A stretch of 59,354 nt of DNA from Parvularcula sp. (lineage in GTDB: Bacteria > Pseudomonadota > Alphaproteobacteria > Caulobacterales > Parvularculaceae), in contig PAIP01000029.1 in the NCBI GenBank assembly GCA_002704915.1, forward strand, positions 1 through 59,354, written 5' to 3'. The notes beneath the pieces are model-generated. The model did not search any database and was not told the origin of the DNA. It was given only the letters and a program-made list of their open reading frames with translations. A program made the translations under genes and the position numbers. How positions within the stretch are numbered: position 1 is the first letter of the stretch; the number at the start of each line of letters is the position of its first letter. Shown one piece after another: positions 44,641 to 52,850 of the stretch.

Positions 44641-45822
44641 TCATGCCTTATTCGACTTGCCCGGCAAGGTGCCCATATATTTGCAGATGATCGAGAGCAT
44701 CACCTCGTCGGCGCCGCCGCCGATGGAGCCGAGACGCCCGTCGCGATAGGCGCGGCTCACCGGCGTTTCCTCCATGAAGCCCATGCCGCCCCAATATTGG
44801 AGGCACGCATCGTTCACCTCGCGCGCGAGGCGACCGGCTTTCAGCTTCGCCATGGAAGCGAGCATGACGACGTCCTCGCCTTCCATCATTTTTTCGACTG
44901 CATCCCAGGACATTGAGCGCAACGCCTGTACTTCCGTCTTCAACTCCGCGAGACGGAAATGCACCACCTGATTGTCGAGAATGGATTTGCCGAAGGCCTT
45001 GCGCTGGCGCGCATATTCCGCGGTTTCATCAATCGTGTTGTCGAGGCTGATGAGGCTCGAAAGCGCGCACCAGAGCCGCTCCTCCTGAAACTGCATCATC
45101 TGATACATAAAGCCCGCGCCCTCCTCGCCGATGCGATAGCGCTGGGGCACGCGCACATTCTCGAAGAAGAACTCCGCCGTATCGGAAGAGCGCATGCCGA
45201 GTTTTTTGAGTTTGCGCGCGACGGTGACGCCTTTCCGGTGTTTGCCGCTATCGTCTTTCAGGGGAAGGCAAATGAGCGTCTTGTTCTGATGCATAGGGCC
45301 GTCGCCCGTATTGGCGAGAAGGCACATCCAGTCGGCCTGCGTCCCGCTCGTCGTCCACATCTTGCCGCCATTGATGATGTAATCCTCGCCGTCTTTTTTT
45401 GCGGTCGTCTTGATCGACGCCACGTCGGAGCCGGCGCCGACTTCGGAGACGCCGAGACAGGCGACATAGTCGCCGGCGATGGAGGGTTTCAGGAAATCCT
45501 CCTTCGCCACATCCGTGCCGAAACGCGCCAGCGCCGGCGTGGCCATGTCGGTCTGAACGCCGATCGCCATGGGAACGCCGCCGCAATTGATGTGACCCAG
45601 CGCCTCAGCGACGACGGCGCCGTATGACCAGTCGAGCCCCATGCCGCCATATTGCTCCGGCTTGGTGACGCCGAGCATGCCGAGATCGCCGAGCCCCTTG
45701 AACACCTGATGGGCGGGAAAGGCGCCCGCCTCCTCCCACTCATCCACATAAGGATTGATCTCTGCCTCGATGAAGCTCTTCAGCGTCTTGCGGATCTGTT
45801 CATGTTCGGTGGTGAGTTTCAT
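44641..45822 (-). CDS. atuD: Acyl-CoA dehydrogenase (citronellyl-CoA dehydrogenase AtuD-like)
   Basis: The 393-residue flavoprotein has the full acyl-CoA dehydrogenase plan, with GVSEVGAGSDVASIKTTA and NGGKMWTTSGTQADWMCLLAN (FAD contacts), FQEERLW, and a C-terminal QYWGGMGFMEETPVSRAYRDGRLGSIGGGADEVM. The N-terminal INPYVDEWEEAGAFPAH and CGGVPMAIGVQTDM resemble AtuD closely, as I recall it, rather than isovaleryl-CoA dehydrogenase. The start at 45822 follows AGAGGGCGACC. It overlaps the small membrane gene by 23 bases. Confidence 0.83.
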   Translation of the reverse strand: MKLTTEHEQIRKTLKSFIEAEINPYVDEWEEAGAFPAHQVFKGLGDLGMLGVTKPEQYGGMGLDWSYGAVVAEALGHINCGGVPMAIGVQTDMATPALARFGTDVAKEDFLKPSIAGDYVACLGVSEVGAGSDVASIKTTAKKDGEDYIINGGKMWTTSGTQADWMCLLANTGDGPMHQNKTLICLPLKDDSGKHRKGVTVARKLKKLGMRSSDTAEFFFENVRVPQRYRIGEEGAGFMYQMMQFQEERLWCALSSLISLDNTIDETAEYARQRKAFGKSILDNQVVHFRLAELKTEVQALRSMSWDAVEKMMEGEDVVMLASMAKLKAGRLAREVNDACLQYWGGMGFMEETPVSRAYRDGRLGSIGGGADEVMLSIICKYMGTLPGKSNKA

Positions 45823-46033
45823 GGTCGCCCTCTTTTTTCTTAGGGTCGTTAAAAGCATACAAAGTCGCTGCTATTCCGGAAACAACTAGGTAGGCCAATA
45901 CAATGCCATTCCATGGCAAATTAGCATCGGTCATAAATGACAAACGGACTAACCCTATAAAACCGAGCAAAACGACAAGAGACGAATAGATCCATCGTTT
46001 TAATCGCCTTTTATTCGCTTGTTTCGACAACAT
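45800..46033 (-). CDS. Small two-helix membrane protein in the Atu-like operon
   Basis: The 77-residue protein has a basic N-terminus (MLSKQANKRRLKR), two hydrophobic helices (about 14-34 and 42-62) and a charged tail. It starts five bases after the AtuC-like stop, with an AGGATGTAGG site, and its end overlaps the AtuD-like start, so it is embedded in the operon. I know no such gene in the described atu cluster. It could be a membrane anchor, a leaderless transporter accessory or a chance conserved frame; coding status is likely but not certain. Confidence 0.6.
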   Translation of the reverse strand: MLSKQANKRRLKRWIYSSLVVLLGFIGLVRLSFMTDANLPWNGIVLAYLVVSGIAATLYAFNDPKKKEGDHETHHRT

Positions 46034-46038
46034 ATCGC

Positions 46039-47649
46039 CTACATCCTCGCGACGCCGAAAACATTCGGCCTTAGCTGGCGACGATCCGCTTCGGCGACCG
46101 TGTCGAGACAGAACGCCAGCACTTTGCGGCTGTCGCGCGGATCGATAAGCCCGTCATCCCACAACCGCGCCGTCGCAAAGAGTGCAGTCGATTCCGCGTC
46201 ATATTGTTCGGTAATATGTTTCGCCATGCCGTCGAGAAATTCCACATTGGGCTCCTCGCCCTTCTTGCGTGCGCCTTCTTCCGCCACGATGCGCATGGTT
46301 TTCGCCGCCTGTTCGCCGCCCATGACGGCGATGCGGTTGTTCGGCCAGGCGAAGATGAAACGCGGATCGAAGGCGCGCCCGCACATGCCGTAATTGCCAG
46401 CGCCGAACGAAGCGCCGATATGCAGGGTCAGTTTCGGCACGCGCATATTGGTCACGGCCTGGATCATCTTCGACCCGTGCTTGACGATGCCGCGCTGTTC
46501 GGCATCCGTGCCGACGAGATAGCCGGTGGTATTCTGAAGGAAGACGACGGGGTTGCCCGCCTGCTCCATCAACTGAATAAATTGCGCGACCTTCGCGGCG
46601 CCGTCAGCGTCGATCGGGCCGTTATTGGAAATGATTCCCACCTGATGGCCCGCAATGGCGGCCTGCGTGCAGACCGTGGCGGGGCCGTAGCCATCCTTGA
46701 AGCCGAGCATGTCGGAGCCGTCCACAAGCCGCGCGATCACCTCGCGGCTGTCATAAGGCTGGCGGTAATCCACCGGCACAATGCCGAGCAGGTCTTCGGC
46801 GCCGTAAAGCGGCTCGTCAAAGGTCTTCGTCTGGCGCGCATTGTCCCAACCCAGTTTCGCAACAATCTCTCGCGCAAGACGGAGCCCGTCGCCATCGTCT
46901 TCGGCCATATATTCAGCGGTGCCGGAGACGTGATAATGCATCTCCGCCCCGCCGAGGTCTTCGTCGGTGGCGATTTCGCCGGTCGCGGCTTTCAAAAGCG
47001 GCGGCCCCGCAAGAAACACTTTCGACTTGCCGCGCACGGCGACGACGTAATCGGAAAGCCCCGTCTGATAGGCGCCGCCGGCCGTAGACGATCCGTGCAC
47101 GACGGAAATCACCGGGCATCCCGCAGCCGAAAGCCGCGCCAGATTGGCGAAGGTGCGCCCGCCGGGCACGAACATCTCCGCCTGACGCATCAAATTGGCG
47201 CCGGCGCTTTCAATGAGCTGAACGAAAGGCAGTTTGTTTTCGAGGGCGAGCGCTTGCGCCCGCAAGGCCTTGTGAACGCCCATGGGCGTTGCAGCCCCGC
47301 CCTTGATGCCGCTGTCAGACGCCGAGACAACGCATCGCACGCCGGAGATAAAGCCGACGCCCGACATTCCCCCGCCGCCGGAGATGTTCTTATCCCCGTC
47401 ATCGTCATGCATCTTGTAGCCGCAGAGCGTCGACAGCTCGACAAACGGCGCGCCGCGGTCCAGCACCAGCGCCAGACGTTCACGTGGCAATAACTGTCCC
47501 CGCTTTTCGAATTTCGGCCTGGCTCGCGCCGACGTCTCAACGATCTTTTGTTCGAGCGCGCGGAAGCCTTCTATCAGCGCCAGATGATCGGTGCGATTCT
47601 TCGCGTAAGCATCGCTCCGCGGGTCAATCTCGCTTTCAAATACCGGCAT
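46039..47649 (-). CDS. atuC: Acyl-CoA carboxylase beta subunit (geranyl-CoA carboxylase AtuC-like)
   Basis: The 536-residue carboxyltransferase has the GQLLPRERLALVLDRGAPFVELS opening, GGGGMSGVGFISGVRC, VVHGSSTAGGAYQTGLSDYVV and ASFGAGNYGMCGRAFDPRFIFAWPN segments common to MccB and AtuC. GKSKVFLAGPPLLKAATGEIATDEDLGGAEMHYHVSGTAEY shares the acyl-CoA site. The overall similarity from memory is nearest AtuC, which carboxylates cis-geranyl-CoA. It is the first gene of the operon and faces the TetR gene across a palindrome. Confidence 0.85.
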   Translation of the reverse strand: MPVFESEIDPRSDAYAKNRTDHLALIEGFRALEQKIVETSARARPKFEKRGQLLPRERLALVLDRGAPFVELSTLCGYKMHDDDGDKNISGGGGMSGVGFISGVRCVVSASDSGIKGGAATPMGVHKALRAQALALENKLPFVQLIESAGANLMRQAEMFVPGGRTFANLARLSAAGCPVISVVHGSSTAGGAYQTGLSDYVVAVRGKSKVFLAGPPLLKAATGEIATDEDLGGAEMHYHVSGTAEYMAEDDGDGLRLAREIVAKLGWDNARQTKTFDEPLYGAEDLLGIVPVDYRQPYDSREVIARLVDGSDMLGFKDGYGPATVCTQAAIAGHQVGIISNNGPIDADGAAKVAQFIQLMEQAGNPVVFLQNTTGYLVGTDAEQRGIVKHGSKMIQAVTNMRVPKLTLHIGASFGAGNYGMCGRAFDPRFIFAWPNNRIAVMGGEQAAKTMRIVAEEGARKKGEEPNVEFLDGMAKHITEQYDAESTALFATARLWDDGLIDPRDSRKVLAFCLDTVAEADRRQLRPNVFGVARM

Positions 47650-47667
47650 GCACGAACCGCTCCGGGC

Positions 47668-47696
47668 TTGACAAAACAATATGATCGTATTGTTTT
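47668..47696. promoter_or_regulatory. Operator palindrome between TetR and the Atu-like operon
   Basis: AAAACAATA (47673-47681) and TATTGTTTT (47688-47696) are perfect 9-base inverted arms around TGATCG, whose central GATC is also symmetric. A perfect -35 TTGACA (47668-47673) overlaps the left arm on the plus strand. In Pseudomonas aeruginosa the TetR repressor AtuR binds 13-bp inverted repeats in the equivalent gap. Here one site probably controls both directions. Confidence 0.75.
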
Positions 47697-47702
47697 AGAA
47701 AA

Positions 47703-48350
47703 ATGAGCAAGTCGCGTCAAGTCGGGTCGACAGTTGCTGCAGCAGCCCCTCCCCCCGGCCGCCAGCAGGAAAAATCCGCCGCCATGCGCCTCAGGATATG
47801 CAAGGCGGCGGCGAAACGGCTCGCGGCAAACGGCTATCACGGAACATCTATCAAGCAGGTGGTGGAAAGCGCCGGAGTATCCCTCGGCGCCTTGCAACAT
47901 CACTTCCCTTCCAAAGACGACCTGGTTGAAGCGACGGCGGAATATCTTCTCGAACGGTCGATCAGATGGTTCCAGCGCATCAAAACCGAGCTCGAAAAAG
48001 ATAGAAGCGCTTTTGCGGAAGTGATGCGGCGGTCATGGGAAGAACAGTTCATAACGCCAGATTACGGCGCCTTACTTGAAATTCTTGTGGCGTCGCGCAG
48101 CGACGCGTCGTTGCGCAAGCGCATTGCGCCAAAACTCGAAAACTGGAAAGACGGGATCGAAGCCGAACTGCGCGATCTCCTGACGCCCATAGCAAAAGAT
48201 GCGCAAGAACTGAGCGCCATTCTGACAATCGGACGATGCATGATGACGGGGCTTCTCGTTCATGACGGCCTTCTCGGCGATGAAAAGCATATGCGCAATG
48301 TCATTGACGCTTGGGTCGGGCTTGTCGCAGGCTCGGCGCGCAAACAGTAA
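47703..48350 (+). CDS. TetR-family regulator (AtuR-like)
   Basis: The 215-residue protein has an N-terminal TetR helix-turn-helix (about 28-75: KAAAKRLAANGYHGTSIKQVVESAGVSLGALQHHFPSKDDLVEAT) and a helical ligand-binding domain. It is divergent from the carboxylase operon and likely represses it until an acyl-CoA binds. The ATG lies six bases after the operator with no ribosome binding site, so it may be nearly leaderless; an in-frame ATG at 47784 is the alternative. Confidence 0.85.
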   Translation: MSKSRQVGSTVAAAAPPPGRQQEKSAAMRLRICKAAAKRLAANGYHGTSIKQVVESAGVSLGALQHHFPSKDDLVEATAEYLLERSIRWFQRIKTELEKDRSAFAEVMRRSWEEQFITPDYGALLEILVASRSDASLRKRIAPKLENWKDGIEAELRDLLTPIAKDAQELSAILTIGRCMMTGLLVHDGLLGDEKHMRNVIDAWVGLVAGSARKQ

Positions 48351-48377
48351 CCCGCGCATCAGCGCGACAGGGTCATC

Positions 48378-48806
48378 ATGACAAATGTTGCAGACGAACT
48401 GGCGGCGCGCGCGCAGGAATTCGGGGCGGATTACCTTCCCGGCCTTTTAGGCCTTGAGTTCATGAATTTCGGCGACGGCTGGGTCGAGGCGGAGGTGAAG
48501 GTGCGGAAAGCGTTGATGGCGCCAAACGGCTTTCTTCATGCCGGTTCTGTGGTCGCGCTTGCCGATAGCGCCTGCGGCTATGGCTGCGTGCGCGCCCTCC
48601 CCGAAGGCGCTGCGAGCTTCACCACTATTGAACTCAAATCGAACTTTCTCGGCACGGCACGCGACGGCGTCATTGAATGCCGCGCAGAGGCGAAACATCT
48701 CGGCCGCACGACGCAGCTCTGGGACGCGACCGTGAAACACCGCGAGTCGGACAAGGTGATCGCCATGTTCCGCTGCACGCAGATGGTGCTTTGGCCGAAG
48801 ACGTGA
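48378..48806 (+). CDS. PaaI-type hotdog thioesterase
   Basis: The 142-residue hotdog protein has NGFLHAGSVVALADSACGYGC as central helix (HAGS instead of HGG) and TTIELKSNFLGTA. It is 27 bases after the TetR gene and overlaps the next gene by GTGA. An acyl-CoA thioesterase serving the nearby Atu-like pathway is possible. Confidence 0.83.
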   Translation: MTNVADELAARAQEFGADYLPGLLGLEFMNFGDGWVEAEVKVRKALMAPNGFLHAGSVVALADSACGYGCVRALPEGAASFTTIELKSNFLGTARDGVIECRAEAKHLGRTTQLWDATVKHRESDKVIAMFRCTQMVLWPKT

Positions 48807-49363
48807 CCGAGCCGACCTTTTTCTATTTTGCCTATGGTTCGAACATGTTGACGACGCGGCTTCGCGCTCGCTGCCCGAGCGCGCGCGCCTTTGGGCCCGC
48901 ACAGGCTTTCAACCATCAACTCGCATTTTCGAAACGCAGTCATGACGGATCAGGAAAGGCGACGCTGGCGCCCTCCGCCGAAGTCCATGACGTTGTGCCT
49001 GGCGTGCTCTTCGAGATTGATAAAAGCGACCTCATTGCGCTGGATAAAGCAGAAGAGCAAGGCGTCGGCTATGACCGATTCGACGCGTTCAATGTTCAAT
49101 GCGTTACACGCAATCAGATTATTCCCCATACGACATACATCGCCCGCACTCATATCGCGGGGCTTATGCCCTATGACTGGTATCTGGCGTTGATCATCGC
49201 CGGCGCGCGCGAACACAGCCTTGAGGAATCTTATGTCAAACACCTGACGGAGACGCCGCATAAAGCCGATCCCCTGCCCGACAGGCCAAGCAGGCGAGCT
49301 GCGCTCAAGGCGCTTCAGGAAGCAGGATATGTTGACGAGTCGGACGTTTTGCGCCGGCGCTAA
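48803..49363 (+). CDS. Gamma-glutamylcyclotransferase family protein
   Basis: The 186-residue protein opens FFYFAYGSNMLTTRLRARCPSA, the substrate-loop signature of the gamma-glutamylcyclotransferase fold, and retains an acidic residue in the LDKAEEQGVGYDRF segment. Members act on gamma-glutamyl-amino acids or related amides. Translation starts with GTG at 48803, overlapping the thioesterase stop. It converges with the cytochrome gene by a four-base overlap. Confidence 0.85.
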   Translation: MTEPTFFYFAYGSNMLTTRLRARCPSARAFGPAQAFNHQLAFSKRSHDGSGKATLAPSAEVHDVVPGVLFEIDKSDLIALDKAEEQGVGYDRFDAFNVQCVTRNQIIPHTTYIARTHIAGLMPYDWYLALIIAGAREHSLEESYVKHLTETPHKADPLPDRPSRRAALKALQEAGYVDESDVLRRR

Positions 49364-49920
49364 AGCTCTTCTTCCTCAAGACCCGGAATGCGCTCGCCGC
49401 GCTGAAGATACTCCGTCCAGTCGTCGCTGCGCCAATGGGGCGCATCGATGAACCAGTCGCGCATATCCGCCGGCACCGAGTCGAGGGTCAGCAATTTCTG
49501 CTCTTCGGGACTGGCGGCAAAGGCGGCAAGATCGGCGATATCCTGCGCATCGAGCTCGATGACATAGCCGAGCTCCACCGCCTGCAAGGCGGTCATCGCC
49601 GGCGCGCCGCGCCACATGCGGGCGGAGAAGTCGAGCGGATTGATCAGATCGGGAGCCGATGCTGCGGAAAGGTCCGGCGCAGCCGTACCGCCGACGCCGT
49701 TTACCTGATGGCAAATGACGCAGCCGCGCGTAATGAATTGAAGACGCCCGCGACGCGCATTCACGTCCGGCGTTTCCACCGGGATCGCCGCCGGCGGGCT
49801 GGCGAGCGCTTCACGCAGCTCGGACGGGCCGCCTGTTTCCTGCACGACATTTTCGCCGCAGGCGGCCGTCCATACAAATGCAAGAACAGAAATGGTTTTC
49901 AAAAGGCCTGGCCGTTTCAT
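49360..49920 (-). CDS. Cytochrome c-like lipoprotein
   Basis: The 186-residue protein has a lipoprotein signal (FVWTAAC, Cys21), then a single haem site CVICH (about 67-71) in a small class I cytochrome c-type domain. A distal Met ligand may be the M in SARMWRGAPAM. The C-terminal half, with DWFIDAPHWRSDDWTEYL, is unusual and I do not recognise it. A membrane-tethered periplasmic electron carrier is the natural reading. Confidence 0.8.
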   Translation of the reverse strand: MKRPGLLKTISVLAFVWTAACGENVVQETGGPSELREALASPPAAIPVETPDVNARRGRLQFITRGCVICHQVNGVGGTAAPDLSAASAPDLINPLDFSARMWRGAPAMTALQAVELGYVIELDAQDIADLAAFAASPEEQKLLTLDSVPADMRDWFIDAPHWRSDDWTEYLQRGERIPGLEEEEL

Positions 49921-49997
49921 AACTTTATCCGCCGGATAAAGCTTCGCCCGCTTTTATCATGAATTCGCCCGGCGGCGCCAAGCGCAAGGGGCGAGCT

Positions 49998-50606
49998 TTA
50001 TTCCCGAGCGAGCGCGCGTTTATACCCTTCCCGCGCTGTCAGCCTTCCCCACCATGCCTCCACATTCGGCGTCATCGCTTCGGTAATGCCGAGGGTGTTC
50101 GCAAAATAGAGCGCGTAAGCAACGCAAATGTCCGCCATAGTAAACCGTCCGGCGCAGAGATAGTCGCGCCCCTCCAAACCTGCCTCCACCGAACGCCAGC
50201 GGCCGAGAAACCACTTCCGGTAATCTTCCACCACTTGCGGCTGCCGGCGATCCTCCGGCTCCAGCGCAGAATACCGGAACACAAGCGTCTGCGGAAAGGT
50301 GAGTGTCGCATCAGAACGGTGCAGCCAGTTGAGATAGGCGCCGTAATCGGGCTCATCCGGCGTGACGGCGAGCGGCGTCGGCCCGTATTTGACGCCCAGA
50401 TACTCGCAGATAGCCGCGCTTTCCGTCATCATCGCATCGACATCGATCAGGCATGGCACGGTCCCCAGAGGATTGACCTCTTTATAGGCCTTGTCGAAAA
50501 CCCGCGGCGGGAACTGAAGCGTCTCAAGCTCGTAATCGAGGCTGAGTTCCTCCAGCGCCCAGACGCAGCGCAACGATCGCGCGCCCTGACAGTGATAGAG
50601 TTTCAT
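49998..50606 (-). CDS. Glutathione S-transferase
   Basis: The 202-residue protein has the thioredoxin-like N-terminal domain (MKLYHCQGARSLRCVWALEEL, cis-Pro in GTVPCLI, ESAAICEYL) and the helical C-terminal domain with FTMADICVAYAL. It is a cytoplasmic GST of unassigned class. The maleylacetoacetate isomerase (zeta) signature SSCSWRVRIAL is not present, so it is not the missing step of the homogentisate operon. Confidence 0.87.
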   Translation of the reverse strand: MKLYHCQGARSLRCVWALEELSLDYELETLQFPPRVFDKAYKEVNPLGTVPCLIDVDAMMTESAAICEYLGVKYGPTPLAVTPDEPDYGAYLNWLHRSDATLTFPQTLVFRYSALEPEDRRQPQVVEDYRKWFLGRWRSVEAGLEGRDYLCAGRFTMADICVAYALYFANTLGITEAMTPNVEAWWGRLTAREGYKRALARE

Positions 50607-50682
50607 TAGCGAGCCTCCCTGGCTGACCGCCTTGTGTAGCGCCGCGTTGACGGCCGCTCAATTGGGGAAGACAGTCTGGAAT

Positions 50683-51858
50683 ATGACAGAGCCCCTTTCT
50701 TTCGACGCTACGCGCCTGCCCTCGCCGCACCTCAATGACAGTCACGAAGCATGGCGCAAATCCGTGCGCGCTTTTGTAGATCGCGAGATCATGCCTCATG
50801 TAAATGACTGGGACGAGGCTGGCGCCTTTGCCCGCGAACTTCATCAAAAAGCCGCCGATGCGGGTCTTATCGGGCTGGGCTTTCCTGAGGATCTGGGAGG
50901 CGTCAGTGACGGAGTCGACGTTTTTCATTCGCTCATTGCTGCAGAGGAATTAGCGCGCGCGGGCAGCGGCGGGCTTGTTGCGGGCCTGATGACTCACGGC
51001 ATCGGCCTGCCGCCGATTATCGCGCTCGGTTCTGAAGAACTGAAAAAAAAGATCGCACCGCCTGTGCTTGCCGGGGACAAGTTGATCGCGCTGTGCGTTA
51101 CGGAGCCCTCAGGCGGCTCCGATGTCGCTAATCTCAAAACCAGAGCGATGCGAAAGGGAGAGGATTATATCGTCAATGGGGAAAAAACCTTTATCACCAC
51201 GGGTATGCGCGCCGATTACTTGACCGTGGCGGTGCGCACAGGCGGGGATGGCGCCGGCGGTCTCTCCTTCCTGCTGATCGAAAGCGACCGTCCCGGCGTT
51301 ACGCGCACGCCGCTGAAAAAAATGGGCTGGTGGATGTCCGACACGGCGAGCATCCACTTCGACGATGTCGCCGTTCCCGCTCATAATCTCATAGGTCAGG
51401 AGGATGGCGGCTTTGCAGGCATCGTCGCCAATTTCAACATGGAGCGTCTTTCCATGGCGGCGCAGGCGATCGCCTTTGCACGCGTATGCATAGAAGACGC
51501 AGCCCAATGGGCCCGGGAGCGCCAGACTTTCGGCAAGCCGCTCGCGAAACACCAGGTCATCCGCCACAAATTCGCAGAAATGGTGAGGCGGACAAACGCC
51601 GCGCAAGCCTATCTCGACAACTGCGCCTGGCGAGTCATGAAAGGCGAAGCCCCTGTCGCAGAACTTTCACTGCTGAAGGTGCAGGCGACACGATGTATGG
51701 AGTTCTGCGCCCGCGAAGCCATGCAGGTGCTGGGCGGCGCCGGCTATATGCGGGGATGCCGGGTCGAGCGGATTTATCGCGAAGTGCGCGTAATGGCTAT
51801 TGGCGGCGGCTCGGAGGAAATCATGAACGATCTCGCCGCCCGCCAAATGGGGTTATGA
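50683..51858 (+). CDS. Acyl-CoA dehydrogenase
   Basis: The 391-residue flavoprotein has the canonical plan: CVTEPSGGSDVANLKTRA, NGEKTFITTGMRADYLTVAVRTG, MGWWMSDTASIHFDDVAVP and C-terminal QVLGGAGYMRGCRVERIYREVRVMAIGGGSEEIM with the YR-E-region. It is distinct from the AtuD-like protein. The ATG at 50683 gives the usual family N-terminus; the longer upstream frame is rejected. Substrate range unknown. Confidence 0.9.
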   Translation: MTEPLSFDATRLPSPHLNDSHEAWRKSVRAFVDREIMPHVNDWDEAGAFARELHQKAADAGLIGLGFPEDLGGVSDGVDVFHSLIAAEELARAGSGGLVAGLMTHGIGLPPIIALGSEELKKKIAPPVLAGDKLIALCVTEPSGGSDVANLKTRAMRKGEDYIVNGEKTFITTGMRADYLTVAVRTGGDGAGGLSFLLIESDRPGVTRTPLKKMGWWMSDTASIHFDDVAVPAHNLIGQEDGGFAGIVANFNMERLSMAAQAIAFARVCIEDAAQWARERQTFGKPLAKHQVIRHKFAEMVRRTNAAQAYLDNCAWRVMKGEAPVAELSLLKVQATRCMEFCAREAMQVLGGAGYMRGCRVERIYREVRVMAIGGGSEEIMNDLAARQMGL

Positions 51859-51892
51859 AAAACCCCGCCGTGGGGGACCAGCAGCGGGGTTT
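51858..51892. terminator. Bidirectional hairpin terminator
   Basis: AAACCCCGC and GCGGGGTTT form a 9-bp stem around a 15-base loop between two convergent genes. On the minus strand it is followed by TTTTT, making a good terminator for the VPLPA-CTERM gene; on the plus strand TTT follows, so it may also end the dehydrogenase transcript. Confidence 0.8.
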
Positions 51893-51913
51893 CCAAGTTT
51901 ATAATCGCAGGAC

Positions 51914-52639
51914 TTATGCGGTCTTCTTTTTCCTGCCCGCGAACCCGAAGCCGGCGACGCCAGCCACGAACAACCATGCGGCCGCCGGCAGCGGCACGTC
52001 AGGAATTTCTTCGAAACTCAGGCCCACAATCGCAGCGATGTCTGAAGATCCAACGGGCGTATCCTCATCGTCACGACTTGTCTGAATATAAAGCGGCGCG
52101 CTGATGGCCGCATTAAGCGCATAACCGAGGTCTCCGAAGTCAAAACCCCAGATCGTGTAATCCTTGCCGTCAACTTCGACCACGGAAAGCTTGGTGCCGA
52201 TGATCTGCTGGCCATTCAAAACCAGCGTTGTCGCCGGCGGATCGTCCTGATCGAGCGTCTCAAAAACGATGACGTCATTGCCCACACCATTGATCAGCGT
52301 CTTGCCGTTGTCGAAGAAAGCGGCAAGCACATCCGGATCTTGAAGCACGGTGTTGTTTTCATCGAGCTCAACATCGGTGTCGAGATCGAAGCCGACGACT
52401 TCCAGCGCCCGGCATTCAACGCCATTGGCGCCGACGGTGGAATTCGGATCGGTTGGATCGATGCAGGCTTCGCGGCGATTGTTGATATTGCCGGCGAAGA
52501 CGCCGCCTTGCGCCCACAAAACTGTAGACGCCGCATTGTCGGTATCGAAACTTACGCCGCCCAAGGTCATGGGCGCGGCGTTTGCGCTGGCGGCAAAAGC
52601 AATAGCCAGCCCCAACGCGGAAGCGAGAATGGATTTCAT
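51914..52639 (-). CDS. VPLPA-CTERM sorting-domain secreted protein
   Basis: The 241-residue protein has a signal peptide (MKSILASALGLAIAFAASANA) and a C-terminal sorting signal: VPLPAAAWLF, a hydrophobic helix (LFVAGVAGFGFAG) and a basic end (RKKKTA). Such tails are cut by an exosortase, after which the protein is handed to the surface. The body (about 22-210) is acidic and I recognise no enzyme domain. A strong TGGGGGAAA site precedes the ATG. No exosortase gene is in the window. Confidence 0.83.
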   Translation of the reverse strand: MKSILASALGLAIAFAASANAAPMTLGGVSFDTDNAASTVLWAQGGVFAGNINNRREACIDPTDPNSTVGANGVECRALEVVGFDLDTDVELDENNTVLQDPDVLAAFFDNGKTLINGVGNDVIVFETLDQDDPPATTLVLNGQQIIGTKLSVVEVDGKDYTIWGFDFGDLGYALNAAISAPLYIQTSRDDEDTPVGSSDIAAIVGLSFEEIPDVPLPAAAWLFVAGVAGFGFAGRKKKTA

Positions 52640-52850
52640 ATTTTCCCCCAAAGTGCTTTCTCTCCCGATTAACCATAGCAATTTCGGCGCCGAACCGGAA
52701 GAGCGCCGCTCTCAAAATGAGGCAAATGTCTCCATTTAGACCGTTAAAAGCGCATTTCTCGCTACCAGAAGGCGAAATCGGCCCCGGCAGGCAGCTTTGG
52801 GTCGCAAAAAAAGGGGGCGACGCGCAGCAAAATCCTCCGCTGAAGACGCC

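Noticed and set aside
46204-47493. A 429-residue open frame on the plus strand
   Set aside because: Antisense shadow of the AtuC-like carboxylase, with no ribosome binding site or recognisable domain.
52669-52676. TTAACCAT resembling a CtrA half-site upstream of the VPLPA-CTERM gene
   Set aside because: A single eight-base match without a second half-site or a well-placed -35/-10 could be chance.
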